From the NCBI GenBank assembly GCA_013396995.1, contig VWZP01006697.1, positions 62,001 through 126,000 of the forward strand: a stretch of DNA of 64,000 nucleotides, written 5' to 3'. Of this stretch, positions 36,534 through 51,500 are shown in pieces. Position numbers and translations under genes: made by a program. The notes under the pieces were generated by a model that did not search any database, was not told the origin of the DNA, and saw only the letters and a list, made by a program, of their open reading frames with translations. This DNA comes from Dicaeum eximium. Lineage: Eukaryota > Chordata > Aves > Passeriformes > Dicaeidae. The first letter of the stretch is position 1, and every line of letters starts with the position of its first letter.

Positions 36534-39500
36534 CTGCAAACAAAAACAACAGCGAAAGAGGAAGGGAAAGGAGGTTAATCCCCAACGCCATTAAAGCCCA
36601 GAAGAAATGCTGTGCCTCTGCCTGAGCTTGAAGTTTGAGAAGGTGTTTTGGAAAACTGAAAATGTGCACATCAGATTTTCAAGCTGCGCTTGCTCTGCCT
36701 GTGAGCTTCTTGGGAGATGAAATGGCATGGATGCACAGAAGAAAGGAGATGTCAAGCTTGTAGGAAGCCAAGCAGAGTCTTTTTGCTGGTAGGCACTTTG
36801 TTACCCAGAACCATATACTAATTTTGTCACCTTGAGAAAAGAATTAGCTTTCATGAAAGCTGGGAAGGAAGAAACACTTTCTCCACAATAAGTAACAGTT
36901 ATTTGTGTTGAACACCTTGGACAACATGCAACTTCTGCTATGGACAAGAATGGTATCTACTGATCTTAGCAAAGCTGAATTTCAAGATAAGTAAATCTAT
37001 CCTCCTCTGGGAAAAATGTTTGGAATACGGAGTGGATTTTTAGCCAGCACAAAGTCTGAGTTTTATTAACTTCCCTGGAATGGTTTTACAATGTACATCA
37101 CCTTGAAAAGTACACAAATTAAATAATGGATTGATGAGATATGATAAAAGTATTTATTTAATCTGACAAAGACAGATTTCTAGAACATATTTTATGTCTT
37201 TAATTTTAAAGTGTGTGTTTGCATACACATATTTTTCACTTATTTGGAGGGAAGGAATTCTTTCCATGACCCTGATACAAATTTTAATGTTTTTGCTCAG
37301 TAATGATTTTCAGTAGTGACAGAGAAGTGAACACAGAGTGTGGAAAGGGATATGGTCAGCACTTTCCTATAGAAGCTAGTTTCAGATTTCTTAGCTGGAT
37401 TCTACATTAAGATGTAAATGGCTGAATATTGACAAATGAACAGTAGCAAGGAGCAGGGACGTATTTCTGCTGTCAGTGTTGCTTTGGTAGTCTGAGGTCT
37501 GCAGTGCCCAGCATTTCAGCTCTGCTGTGCAAACTCCAACGAAGACAGCTTGCTGTCTTTACAGTTTTTCATAGCAAAGCAAAGCAGAAATGCCTAAACT
37601 CATTGATGTGAGATGATAAGGTGGATCACAATGATCCTTCATATCAGCTTTGCTTCTAAAATGGTGTGTGAGACAAGCACAGTAACTGCTACAGAATTTT
37701 TTTTTTTCAGTCCTTTCCTCAGTTGTAACCTTTAAGGTCAACATCAAGGACCCATCAACTAAGGGCATCCCCAACCCAAAACTTTATTCAATTGAGCCTT
37801 ATCATTCTTAGTTTCCTTTGACAGACAATTCTGGTGAGTTTTTTCTTTTGGTCAGGGGAGATAGTTGTTTTTTGTTTGGTTTTTTTGTTTGATTTGGTTG
37901 GTTGGTTTTTTTTTTAATAATCCCCTGCAGGATTGCTTAGAGCAAAGCATCTTGTAGATTGACTATGGGAGGTCACCAAAAAGACAGGATAAAGTAGGAA
38001 AACACGATGTGTTACCACAGGAATACTGTGAATAAGGAAGAACATCTGTCAATGTGAGTTGAAAGGAAATGGATGGTGAAGTAGAAGGATTAGGAGAGGT
38101 GGTTCAGATTGCATTAGAATCTCAGCCTAATGATGAGGATTTACTTATGGTGTCACAGAAGGGTCCTAGTTTGAGTGATGCATTTTGCTGTGCAAAAATG
38201 CAGTTAGAGACAATTGTCTTCCTCGAGAGCAAAAAGCTGTGGCACTGTGTGGAAGCTCTGGTGAAAGGTGTGTATGAAAGAAGAGAGATAGCTGGAGAAC
38301 ATTTTGGAGAACTTGAAAAACACAATGTCGGTTTGGAATGGGCTTCTGGAACAGTGACTGGTACGATGGTCTGAAGCACAGGAATGACAGATTTTACATC
38401 AAAGACTTGCTGAAGTTTCTAATTACAAAAACGGTGTTACACAGAACATGCAAGGATGAGACCTGGATAAAGAGATCACGTGTCTGATACGTGGATTTTA
38501 CTGCTTTGTGCTGAACTTGCAGGGAAAAGACTGCACCATAAGCTACATGTTGAAGTACATAATCTTTATTTGCATGTCTGTGTTCAGCAGTATCTGAAAC
38601 CTCCTGATAAGATGCTAAACTTACTCAAACTGCATATAAACCCAGCAATTTACAGGCACTTTTTGTTGCTGCCAAACTTTGAGTTGTGGTTCAGGTCTGC
38701 CCAGAGTATTGTTTTTCACTCAGTAGTGGTTGTACATTCAAACCCTGCAACCAACCTGAAAATAGAAAATTATATAGCTGAGTTAATTGAAAATCTGCTT
38801 ATGGTGCATGGTGGCATGAGCAGTAATTGACATAAAGTGCTGCTTAGCACACAGAATCAATTATTTTCGATTGACATAAAACAGGAAATCGTTTAATGTC
38901 AGATTGATATTAATGAGCACAGCTGTACTAACGAGTGCAAGACTACCTGCAGCATTACATTACTTTTTCTGGTAAGGAACTTAATACAAAGCGAGCTCAG
39001 CCCTTAGGGACATTGATACCATGTTTTGAAAAATGAATTTAATGGTGAATTAAAGATCAGATTGTTATTGTGGGAATCTTTTCTGAAAATGGGATAGAGC
39101 TTATTTGACCAAGCCATGACTATATTGTTAAAGTATAAGAACCACAACCTCATCTTTGACTCATTACTGGAGAGGTAAATTTTGTTGAAAGTAAAGATCA
39201 GGATGACTCTGCAGTGGTGAGAAGCATGTCCAAGGAAGATAGGAGTATGGTAAAAGGAAGCAGAATCATGAAGGAAACATTTTGTCCCCTGCCTGACCCT
39301 ACTGCTGTAAAATTGGTTTGACTCCCTTCTTTCCTCCTAACATTCTAATAACATCTCCCAGAGAACAGCCTATGTTGTATTGCACAGTTGTCCCCAGATG
39401 AAAAGGTACAGATAATGGCCAAGTGACCAACTATCTCTGTTTGCAGAACAAGAGGGGTGGAACCTGACAGGTAGGTGAGAGATGTTGCAAACTGTTCTGT

Positions 39501-42500
39501 TATATATATATATGTGTATATGTATATATATAAAGTTGACCACCTGACTACCTGTAAATGCTGTAGCCAGAACCCTCTGTACATCATCCACACTCAGGAT
39601 CCAACTTCTTTCTAATGGTGGCTGAAATGGAGGATCCTGCAGCTTTTGAGAGAGTCCCTCAGTACCATTCAGCATCCTTTTCCAACAGAAAAAGGAGCCC
39701 TGAGACTTGTTTCTCCTCAATTTAGAAATGGAAAGTTAATTCTTCAAAACTAAGTTATCTGCCCTCTTTCTGTGGTCAACAGAAAGGGATGGACACCTGC
39801 AGAGGGTTATGAGTAATGAGCCTGGTTCTCCTCAGATACCGATAAAGGATGGGTTGGGATAGGATGGGATGGGATGGGATGGGATGGGATGGGATGGGAT
39901 GGGATGGGATGAATGTCTTTCTACAGGTGCCTCTTTCCATTGAACAGAGTGTGGAGCCCAGCTGTCTCCTCTTCCACACATATTGCTAATGTTTTTAAAT
40001 GTTAAACGTTTTAAAAATTCTAAACATTAGATAACTAAGGTTAGATTGGTTGTGCCCATCTGCAGCACTCCTCAGAAGAGGAAATACAATCATATATGTA
40101 CCGGATAAGACAATGATGTCTTTAATTTGCCTTTGTCCTAGTCTTGGAATAATTATAGCAATGCAAAATGACCATGAAAGGAACAAAATGTCCCTGAGCT
40201 ACTTACCAAGTAATATAATGATGCAGAGAAGAATGGCAATAAGAGCCCCAGTGCTGAGACCAGTAGGATGAATCAAGGCTTCTGCATTACAGGACAGCAT
40301 CTTTCCTCGATGGTCACAAGCACACACTCGAATAGTCACCGTTTCAGTGCTGCTCTGGATGGGGTAATCATTGTCTGATATTACCACTGGCAAGAAGTAG
40401 GTACTTGTTTCATGCCGGTTATATCTGGTTTTTCGCGTGAAAATCCCTGCTGTGTTGTCTGGAAACACAAAGCATGCATTAAATCTTCATCTGAAGACTG
40501 AAAGCAAGGATAAGATAATAAAGAAAAGTCTTCCTAGAAATTCACCTCTGTTGTCCTGTAGTGTAAAGTTTGAGCTGCTGGCTGCCTCAGGAGCTATGGA
40601 GAATGAAAACTGATGTCCATTGTAAGAGTCATCTTTATCAACAGCACTTAATGTTTGTATCAGCTGAAACAATAAGAACAAAATTAGCTCCTAAGTCAGC
40701 GAACTTTTTATTTATTTACGTGCTCTAAAAAAAACTGTAAAAGCAATCTTTTGTATTAATTCTTTTCTTCTGCTTCAAGGCAGATGATGTTGCTATGGTG
40801 AGCTCAAGAAAAGTCATCCACATGCTGCTGACGATGTTTGGGGTCACCATACTGCTATATCCCATACCATCAGGGAGTGACATAATTAATTTGAAAGCTG
40901 GCAGGAAAATCATGTTGGTTTCACCAGAAGGCTTGGGCTAATCCACTGCAGATGGGTCGGAAACCTTTGCATGTGACAAGGAATTGAGATGAAAGGTGAG
41001 ACTGTCCAAGCTGAATTTATATTTATCTACCCAAATCTTGTCACAGAAATTGTTTGGCTGAATCTTGCAAATCATCTGTGACTTTGAACTACTTCACAAG
41101 AGGAGTAGTAGACTAAGAGTTATCTAGCAGGATATAGTTATATCACAGACATGACCTGTAACATTTACAGACATGACATCGTTTTTGAAGGAGACAGTGG
41201 AGGTGCCTGAATAAAGCAAAGGATGAAAGAATGAAAATAAATCAGGGGTAACAAGGTGCAGTACAGAAAATAGCATTCAAAAACATACCATCATATCAGC
41301 TGGAAGAATACTGAGTGAAATCAGATGCAGCCACTGTTTAATTTTGCAATTAAGTTTGATGCAATGCAAAGTACACCACTTGATGAAGTAATGCAAGAGT
41401 AGTAGCAAAACTCATTTAATTTGGAATATTTTCTTAGTACGAGCAGACAACACACCTGTTCTGCCTTTGCGTTTTCACAGACGAAGGTCTCGTAAAACAT
41501 GGCAAACTCTGGAGCGTTGTCATTTACATCCAAGACCTTAATGAACACTGGGACACGGCTGCTTTGTTTTGGGTTGTCTGAAATGGCAAAACCAGAATGG
41601 AGATTTTATTTAGCCCAGTTACTGGAAGAAAAGGACAGACTTGGAGGCTCATTGCCTTAATTCTTCTCACTCAGAGCACTTCACTTACATCCTGTTAATT
41701 TCTGGTGAATGCCTTATGGGATGAATGTAGTATTATTACTCTAATTCTGTGTAAACTATAGCATTAAGATGGAGTAGGAGTCCAGGATTTATAAATTTCT
41801 TTGATCATTCCAAATGTGATTATGAATGTATGTGTGATATACGTAAATATAATACTGGAACTAAATTAAATCTATTTATTGGCCTGACTGATACTGTTGG
41901 GGAGCAGTGAAGGATCTAGAACATACTCCCTATCTTAGCTCTCTGACAGGAAGAGTCATGATGATGAGATTGAGAGGGTTTTTCTTTCTCCACTTGTTAA
42001 ATATAATACTCTGTGCCCTACAAATCTTATGGCACAGTTCCTTAAGCTACCATGATTATCATTATTTTACAGAAATAGTAACTGCAGATGTGATCACAGA
42101 TGCTTTCTAACCTGCTGTGAATTGTTTTGTCTGATGTTCTAGAGTAAATACCGAAGTGTATCAGCTGAAAAACATAAACTCTTTATAGAACCTGCAGATC
42201 CCCTCTTGTAAACAATCTTTTTTTCCCTATAAGGACTACATAGAGCCAAGAGACTGAAATCAACAAAGATATTCTTGAGCATAGAATATGAATGAAAAAA
42301 CTGTCATCTTTCTGGAGTAAAAAAAAAAATCTGGAAGTACACCATACTGTATAGACCATTCCTTTTCCTGCTGGGAGGAGACAGGCTTTAGTCAAAATGA
42401 TACACAGAATAAGGAAGAAAAGCAGTGGCACTAACCTTGCCTAGAGCCATGCATGGTGAAATAGGCAAGATTCTGAGGCAAAACATAACACCATAATAAC

Positions 42501-45500
42501 CACTAACTCATAAAATGTACAAGATCCCAAAGAAATTTGTCATCACTAATTGAAATAAACCCAAGAGAGACTGCCATTGATCTGTCTCCTTTGTGCTCCA
42601 TATCACACAATATCCACCTAGGAGTATGTGGGTATGGGAATGTGAGAGAGAGAAATCTGAGGAAAAGAATGTGATTGAGATAATTTGTTTTAAAATAAAT
42701 ACCTTCCCCTCTCCTACATGAAGGCTCATTCTGAATTTTCTTATGTTGATTTCCTACCCACGTTACTATGCTTTATGAATGCATTTTAACCTATGATTCA
42801 AGTGAAAAAATAGTGCAATAAAATACAGCAGATCTAAGTCTCTATATTCTTCTACAAGCATTCATTATAGTAGCTTGTTGGTTTTATTATTATATTTATT
42901 CATTATAGAAGCTTCTATTTATTCAGTATAGTAGCTTGTTGACTTTAATAAAAGTCCTATTAATGTGTTTATCGTCCTTTTATAAATGTGAAAATGCCTT
43001 CTCCAAAATTGGCACTGTTATTTGTATTACAGAGCTCAGTCATTTGGACAAAATATTGTGCTTTAAGGCTCCACAGTCCCATTCAAGTTAATACGATTCC
43101 ATTAGGCATAAACCTCTTTCTAATATCAGCCATTGGGCTAAATTCATTTGATGCATAAAATAACAGTTTATGTATAATATGGACTAGGCTGAATTCTTTG
43201 TGAAAATACATCAATAAAAGAGTTGAATTTTTATAACAGGCAGAAATCAAAGGCATTCATTTGAAGTTACAGGACTACTGGCAAGACTATTTTGTAGGGC
43301 ATACTTTCCTAACAAATACATTCAAATATATTGGCAAACATGTTTCTTCTCCTCTAAAGAAGGAGAATTGTTTTCTTTCCTGCTTTTTAAACCTAAACCT
43401 ACATATTTTCATTTTACTTCCAGGTGCTTAAGGTTCTCACAATTTAAAATCATACTGTAACAAACAGAAGGTTCATATAAACTCTAGGCTCTATGAACAT
43501 ATGCCTCTTCTCTGATTTAATGGAAATCAATATACATCTTCAAGTCCCTTTTTTTGGATATTTTGTGTCATCATCTTTCAAATTATTTGTGCAAATGATT
43601 TCATGTAGGTTAATTTGTTTACATTATCTTTTAATTACTGCTGGGCTCCATCTCCATAGACTCAACCAACTGCTTAAATCTATTTCTTTGTATAGGGATA
43701 TGTTTTCTGCTGATCCAGCAATAAAACTGTTAAAGTGGTGGGGTTTTTTTTCCAGAATACAGCCTCAAAGTCCTGCCAATGTTTGATTTACCCATAAGAG
43801 TTAAGTAACAAGTATTTAAAAACACTCTGGGAATTGTCTTTGGTAAATCAGCTGTAATTCTGCAGCTGTGACTCACTAGACCTGTGTCCCACGTTTTAGT
43901 GCCAGTTTGCTGTCTGACTGGCAGATGTACTGACCCAGGGTTTCACCAACTATTTATGTGCAGCAGTCACAGCCTGATTGATTCTCTGGGCTGCTGAGCA
44001 ATTGCAGCTCATACTGGTGAAAAAGGAGAACATTCAGAACTGGAGCAATCTACGCTTGCTGACAATTCTAGACAAAGGCAAAACAACTTCTGTATATTTT
44101 TTTTTTTTAAACTGTAAAACCAAATCAAGAGCAGTCATCACTGAAAGGTGTTTATCTTCACGACTTTATAATTTTTTTTTTCCTATTTCAAAGGGAGCAC
44201 CCACCCATTTGAAGGCGTATCCTGCATATAACCTGATTGGATATTTTTTTAGATTACTGCAGTGAAATATTCTTGGAGCTTGATGAGATAATGTCACTGA
44301 GAGTAATAAGTGATTCTGTGGAATTTAGTGGAATGGAACTTTAAGTAGCCTTGCTAAAAATGCCCAGGTTTGCCAGGAACAATAATCAGTGGTACTTTCC
44401 AGTCTAGTCTATTGAGACTAAAATTAGTGAAGTGTCCTGGATCAGAAAAGTACATTTCAACCAAAAAAAATTGTCCTTGGAAGACACCTACCCCAGTTAT
44501 TCCAAATTTGGTCTAGGCTTAGCAAAGCACACCCTGAGAAGCAGTTTGTTGCAGCCTGAAAGGATTCAGACTAAAGAAGAATAGAAATTAAGACAGAAGC
44601 CTGTGTCAGACACAAGAGGTTGAGAGGGTTTGGTGCAGTAGAAGGTCTGTGCTTAGGGAGGATGCAAGAAACCAAATGAGTATATCCTATAGATGCTAAG
44701 CTGGTTTTCGGACAGTTTTCTATACTTCATGTTATTTCTGCCCAGCTGGGGTCAATGAAAGTGTTCTTGCTATTGTAAATGCTAAATGTTCTTGCTATTC
44801 TTTCCTTTTTAGGCATTTGTTTTTCCCTTCTGCTCTACCCAGGAGCTGCCTATAGTGTACTATTTTTGACCCTAGAACACACCTTTGAGAACTTAATAGA
44901 AACACAGCCATGTGACTAACATTTAGTGTTTGGTGTGCTGAAATCCCATACCTAGCATTAAAAGGTGCAAAGTTTCATGAGAGGGAGAAAACTATTAATG
45001 TCCTATCATTCCTATAGGCTCATACCCACTACTCCTTCATATAACCCCATTTGCTTGTCTCTGTAACATTGTTTTACATTGATTTTCAGTTTTAAAGAAG
45101 ACTTTCACAATAAAGAAAGTTGAGTCAAGCAATCTTGAGCTTTTTGCACTCTTCTCACTGTTAAACAGGTAATCGAGCAATATACACATACAAAAAAAGA
45201 AAGTAGAGCTTACATTGTCTCAGAAAAATCAAAAGCTTTCTAGCCTCTGAGTTGCAGAGAGACATTGTGACAGTCACAGAACTGGTGTTTATATTAAGGT
45301 TATCTACCATTCCACCATAAACACAGGCACTGTGACTCTGCAAAAGCAAATAGAATTGCATTCCCTGATACTCGAGCATGTGAGGTACTTATAGATAATG
45401 TATTAAAACGAAGAGTATTCATTATTAATGCCATTTTGAACACATGTCCTTATCTTAGACCCCTGGCATTTTGAGTTCTAAATCAGCATGTCTAGTATTA

Positions 45501-48500
45501 TCACAAGATTGCTACTTTGGACCAATCCTAAACTAAGTGACAGACTGATTTGTAGCTGCGGCTTGTAATTTCAAAGGATGCACACAAAGTAAAAAATGTA
45601 GATGCATAAAACTGACTCAGATCTGGGCATCGAGCTCAGCCCAGCCACTTTAGCCTTATTTGAAAACATCCAGTCTGAATGAGACTGAATTCAGCTAAAG
45701 AATGCAATTTGGCTTTAAATCGTCTATTTTGCTGCGTGCCAGTTTCAGAATTCGACAACCATGTTCAAAATTTAAAGTGCCTATAACTGATCAGAGAACA
45801 CAGAACTGTCACCTTTTCTCCCTGCTAAGTTACCTCTTCATGAACTGTGTCCCTCATAAACACAAAACTGCAGACAACCTCTTGCAGAGTTACTGCTCCT
45901 TCATTAGTATCGAGTGGGCTATCCATAAACCTGACATGTGCCCAGCTGCGCTTTCTACACACTCAGCTAGAAGGCTAAATTCATTACATCTGGGACAGGA
46001 GTCATATTTAGGTTTAACTTACTGATCTCTGCTGCTATTACTGTAATGTTGTGCCACAGCAGCGTTTCCCGGTCAAGGGGTTTTGAAGTGAATATCGAAC
46101 CATTTCCTGAATTGATGTTGAATACTCTGTCCATATCTGTGTGACGATCTACAGAGTACCTGCAAACGCAGAGACAGGGGTTAGAGGAATGCTTTCCTTT
46201 TAATTTATACGTTCTAAAACCATTTTCTAAGACTAGACATCAAACAGCTAGTAAATGGGGTTTCCTTTTGTTTTCAGCACAGGCTTCAGAGTCTTTATGT
46301 ATTCACACATAAAGAGGTAGTTCTGAGCTACTGGATAATGACACATTGGAGGTTTGATTTAGAAGGTGGAGTATTGTCACTGAATAAATGAATTGCTGCA
46401 GAATTTACATACCTCTGAGAATCATCAAAGCTTTGTTTTTAGTGAAAAATATGAAGTCTGTGTCCTGAAAGATACGAAGTTTATTTTAAGGCTGAGTTGG
46501 CTTTTCCTTTATAAAATCCTCTTTTTATGGATTGATATCTCAACTGTTCCCAATAATTTCTGAGACAAAATTTGACAGCTGGGATGCATTTGTACTTTTC
46601 ACTTCCCAGCATTTAAAAAGGTTGCCCGCCCAAACCAAGTCAGCACAGAACAGAGGTTCATTATTCCATAGTACATATCACACAAAGGTTTGCTGTAACT
46701 CATTAAAACTAACATTCTCAGCCCTGCTTGATGGTGTCTATATGTGAAAAGGAATGCTAACAAGCTCTGGATGAGCTCAGAGTCTAAATACAGATTCAAG
46801 TTTTCAATCTGATCTTTTGCTTTTTTCAGCTGAACTGAATCCAAGTTTAAAAGTAGAACTCTCCAATTCCCGGGAGAGAGTGCTACCACCTTGATCCAAA
46901 TGCTGTGACTTGGTTTCATCTCTCCTGAAGGGAAAATTCTTGCATAAATTATGGAGATTTTTGACAGAAATATGTCTCTGATGTTGCCAAAGCAAGAATG
47001 CAACTGTATTATTCTGCTCTTGTTTCAAGCCCAACTGTGTGCTCGTGTACAAGGCAGGAGAGGTCCTTAGGAAGCCCAGTGTGCTCCCTTGGTCTCCTTG
47101 CAGGACAGGTCAATGGGGACAAGGCAGCCACTGCTGTCCCTTGTGCCCAGACAAGGGTAAAGTGAACAGCTGAGCTGGTGAGCAGTCAGATGAAAACTGG
47201 GCCAGGAGAATGGCTGGCAGAGTTTACTGCCACCACAGAGTTCAGGGGAAGGCAGGGGCTGAAGAAAAACTTCTCTCCCCTGCTCTGCCCTAGAAGCAGC
47301 TGCAAGACATGGCCTCTATTCTGCACAGATTTCCTAGTGCCTGTGCAGTGTCTCTTAAATTCTGAGAAAGACCTTGCATGAAAGGAGGAAGGAATAGAAG
47401 AAACTAGTTTAAAGGTGGTTCTGCCAAAATTTTAAAATCAACTAACTTTCTAATTATCTTGTAACTGATTTTTTTTTTCTTCTTTGCAAATAAAAAAGTG
47501 GGATATAATGCCTACAGCAAATTAGACTTATCAGGTCTTATTCCAAAATGAGAATTTAAGCGAAGCCTACCTTTCTAAACCAAACAATGGCAAGTATTTA
47601 TCATTTGCACTAAACTGTTTTTCTTTTTCCATGGTAATTCCTAGGGAAGCACCCAAATGACATTCAAAGGTACTAGCACAAAAAGCTAACATATTTTGGT
47701 AGGACTTGCATGGGCACACTTTGCTAATTCTTCAGGAATTCAGATTTAGTTTTCATTCATTGCTGTCACTTCACTGACTACTGCAGTTTTGGCTGCAGGA
47801 AGTCAGCTGTGGCATCACTAACTTAGTTCTTTTATGCAGCATTGTGATGTTACCATCAGCTTGAAAAGTGCTGCTTTGTCCAAATCTAAACAGCACGTGT
47901 GAAATTGTTGACTTGGCTGAAATGCTTAATGGGAATAAGTTTATACAAACTGGTCTGACTCTTTTATAGTTTGACAAAGTAAGTATTTGATATGGTAAAT
48001 ATTTTATTTTAACTTTCATTCATTCAGGCTTTTATATGATATTATGTTGGTATCTTGTGAATTCAATTATTTTCAGATATTCTGTAACTCATTTCCACAT
48101 CTTTCAGCTGAAATACTTTGGTATTTCCATTTTGCAGTTAAATCTAGATTCTGTATTCTTCTTTGAAATTAAATATCAGGATTTTCCATAGTTTAGCTCT
48201 TCCAGCTAACTGTAATACTATGTTTCAAACTCTTATTCAGCAAGACATTTAAATAAGCAACTAGCTTTAGGCATGAGCTGTCTGTTCATTGGGGGCTTTT
48301 TCTTCAATTTCATTCCAGCTTCATATTTTGAATGGACTTAAAATATCTTACTGTCTTAGCACATTTTAATGCCTTGGTATATTGCAATCACTATCTTTGA
48401 AAGATTTCCCAAATTCAATCTGTGGTACAGTATCTTGAAGAAAAAAATAAAAATGGTTCTGGACTTTTTCTAAGATTACCAGGGCTGTAACATTGAGGGC

Positions 48501-51500
48501 TTCTCTTCAAGATATTAAGGATTTTAAAGTACAAGTATTTTTAAAGCCATTTGTAAAAGTGAAAACTCAAACTCATAAAAAAAACTCAGGAGAGACAGTT
48601 TCTTAATGGAATGTTAATTTTATTTCTTCATATCCCAAAGAAAATACATACAAGGTCAGTGCATTCAAAGTATATTCCAATTATACCATTAAATCTGCTC
48701 TAGAAGGATGACTTTAATAAGCTAGACTGTCACTTCTGTTTCTCAGTTTGCATAATCCAGTCTCTTTTGATCAAGAATTTTTAATTATGTTGAACTGGTG
48801 CTGATTCTGACTTCTGGATCACAACCTAGTAAGAATTAAGTAGACAACATCAAACTAATTTTTACATTTATCTAATGAAATTACGGGTGTGTATTTGTCA
48901 GACTGCAGGACTTCATCTCTTTCAAGCTTTGAGGAATTGACAAGCTAGGAAGTTAAAAAGGATCTATGTAGACTCCAGTCTCTTGCTGTACATAACAGGA
49001 AGAAGGGAAGGGTAAAAGAGAGAATCTAACACATGCAAATATGTTGTCAGTAAAATACACAAACAAAATTTAGCCTTACATTTGTTTGCAGATCATTTTC
49101 ATCTGGGGTACTTTAGTAAATCAAATCACAGCAGGAAGACAGTTCCAGTGACTGATGAACTTCATTATGCCTCTGAGGAGTTACTATAGCAAAAAAACTC
49201 AGCTAGCAATTTAAAAAGATCTGATGTACAATACAGCAGTGCCAGTTTCAGTATTGGTTTTTTTTTTAAATCAGTATGCAGAGGTTCATATTATTTTTTT
49301 GCAGATCAAACACAAGTAGGATGCAAAACTTTTTTTTTAATAACACCTCTGGACTGTGGAGTGCTACTCAAGAGCATCTTAGTTACTACACTTGGACACA
49401 TATTCAAATGTAGCCAAACATGTATTGGTGTATTTTTGTATTTTTTCAATGTCATATCAGATCAAAATTTACTTAGAAGACTTATACCGATGCAATTTAG
49501 CCCCACCAATACACAGGTCCCAAATGGTTTTGCAGCCTTACAATCAGGGCAGATAGCCTCTTCATTTTTTGCTATTGCTTCATTGTCTTCTGATGCTCAG
49601 CAGCTTGCTGTCTAATGCAACCACAAGTCAGGAAGATTTGTGGGTCAGGAAGGGATGTATGTGTGTGAATTTTTCATAATGCATTTTCATAATGATATTG
49701 TGAAGGTTTGCTTTAATGGAAGATCAAAGAGGCTTTCATCTAACGGAGTTAGGGCTCAGTTTGTTTAAGAAGAGAAATCTTCACTCGAGTAGAGGAGAAA
49801 ATGGAAGGTTTTCATTGTAATATCAAGTGTCTAAAGATTTTATTTTTAACTGTCAAGAAAAATTGACAAGCAAGTGACAAGTCATATATATACAGTCGAA
49901 TTGCATCTTCCCCAAAGCTCAGAGTGAAAATCGAATTTAGCATCTCTATTGCATCATAGAAAAAAAAATTACCCTGTCAAAAAGATGCAGACTGAACTCA
50001 TGCCCCTAAATTCTAGCAGATACCCAAGATATTAGCACCATAAAATTACATTTATTGCAAGTTAACATCTCTCAGGCTACTGCTGTGTGCTGATTTCCTT
50101 TGTCTCTTACTGATTTTCATGTTTTTTCTTGTTATGTTTATTTCTATTACTCTAATCTCTTTCTGATTTTTATTTTTCTTCTCCTTTCACTTGGCTGTTG
50201 CATGCTATTAAGGTAAAAAGTAGACAAGCTTTCTGCTGCACTGCATCAGTTTTGACACTTCTACTAAATTTTGCTCAATAACTATCTGATACTAAAATAT
50301 GCAAAGTACTTACACGGTATTAAAGAACTGCCCTTTGAAAGTTAGATAAGTTCAATTAATAGCAAAGAGCCGGTAGGCAGTACTCAACAATGAACAGCAT
50401 AGTCCCTATCCACTGTAAATCACTTATAATTAGGAGCTGGTGCTGGTGTGAAATGCAAATGGTTGTAGTTATCACCACAGGGAAGGAGGGAAGCATGCCC
50501 CTTACTCTCCAGTGCCATTAGATATAAAAAAGCAGGTTCCTGTGAAGACTGCAAGGGGCCTGGGTGTCGCACCAATCAATTTTTTATCTTCATGCTAGCA
50601 TGCCCATGCCCATGAAAATGTGCTACAAAGGATGTTCCCTCTGTCCTGGGGCTTCACCAAAGTTGGCAAAACATTATGCTGCTCTTTAAGTGAATATGCT
50701 CTGCTGGCCCAGAATGCCAGAGAATTGCTGCGTGTCATGATGCAAATTTAAGAAAACTTTAATTACAGTTAGAAGGCTTAGTCTTGAAAAAGAATTAATG
50801 TATAGGGCATGCTATGCAAACTGAAGACAGCTTCTGCCAGAAACATCTTAGATTTAGCTTGTTCATGTAGGAGATTAAAATTATAATATTTACTGCTCTC
50901 ACAATATGAGCTAAGAGCTTAAAACTTACTCATTACTATAAGAAATCTTGATGAAATATAATTGTTTGCACTACTGTAAAGTATTGATAGACTAGATTTT
51001 TATTAAACCTGCACTGTTGTATTTTGATCAAAGGCTACTATTGAATTTCCAAGGTGTCACTCCGAAACCTGCTGAAAATTGACCTGGATTTAATATTGCT
51101 GCACTTTACAACTCCTCCTCTTGCTGTCTTGTCAGCAGCAATGAACTTTAATTCAAGAACACAAATATTTAAAAGTTCTTTTATATTCTATCCAGTATGA
51201 CTTAAGTACTCCAGTATGCACTGAAACAATACACAATTTACTAAAAAAAGACGACTCAGGTATAAGTACTCCAACCTTAACATTTCCTCCACTTCTTCTA
51301 AGAACAGTTTATTGATTCATGGCAAGTTTAATTTATGAAGCTCATGAGACTGACTCTTATCTTACAAGCCTTGCACTGATACAGGTGAGATCAGAGCCTG
51401 GGTGTGAACATGAGCTGATTTTGAGGCATTTCTACTTTTCTACTGATTTAGAAAAGATGAATTTGGCCTCTGTTAAGCAGGCCTGGACAGAAGACAGAAG

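Larger units (their letters stand above)
36534..40206 (-). other. CDH6 intron 11
   Basis: A 3,673-bp intron. It holds a T/G-rich stretch at about 37861-37918, a decayed coding-like stretch on the opposite strand (38069-38830), a TA-rich microsatellite at 39503-39533 and a GGGAT repeat at 39857-39910. Confidence 0.93.

Noticed and set aside
41696..42085. Two MIR-like traces in CDH6 intron 8
   Set aside because: Only short stretches such as attattttacag agree with the MIR core; chance is likely in AT-rich DNA.
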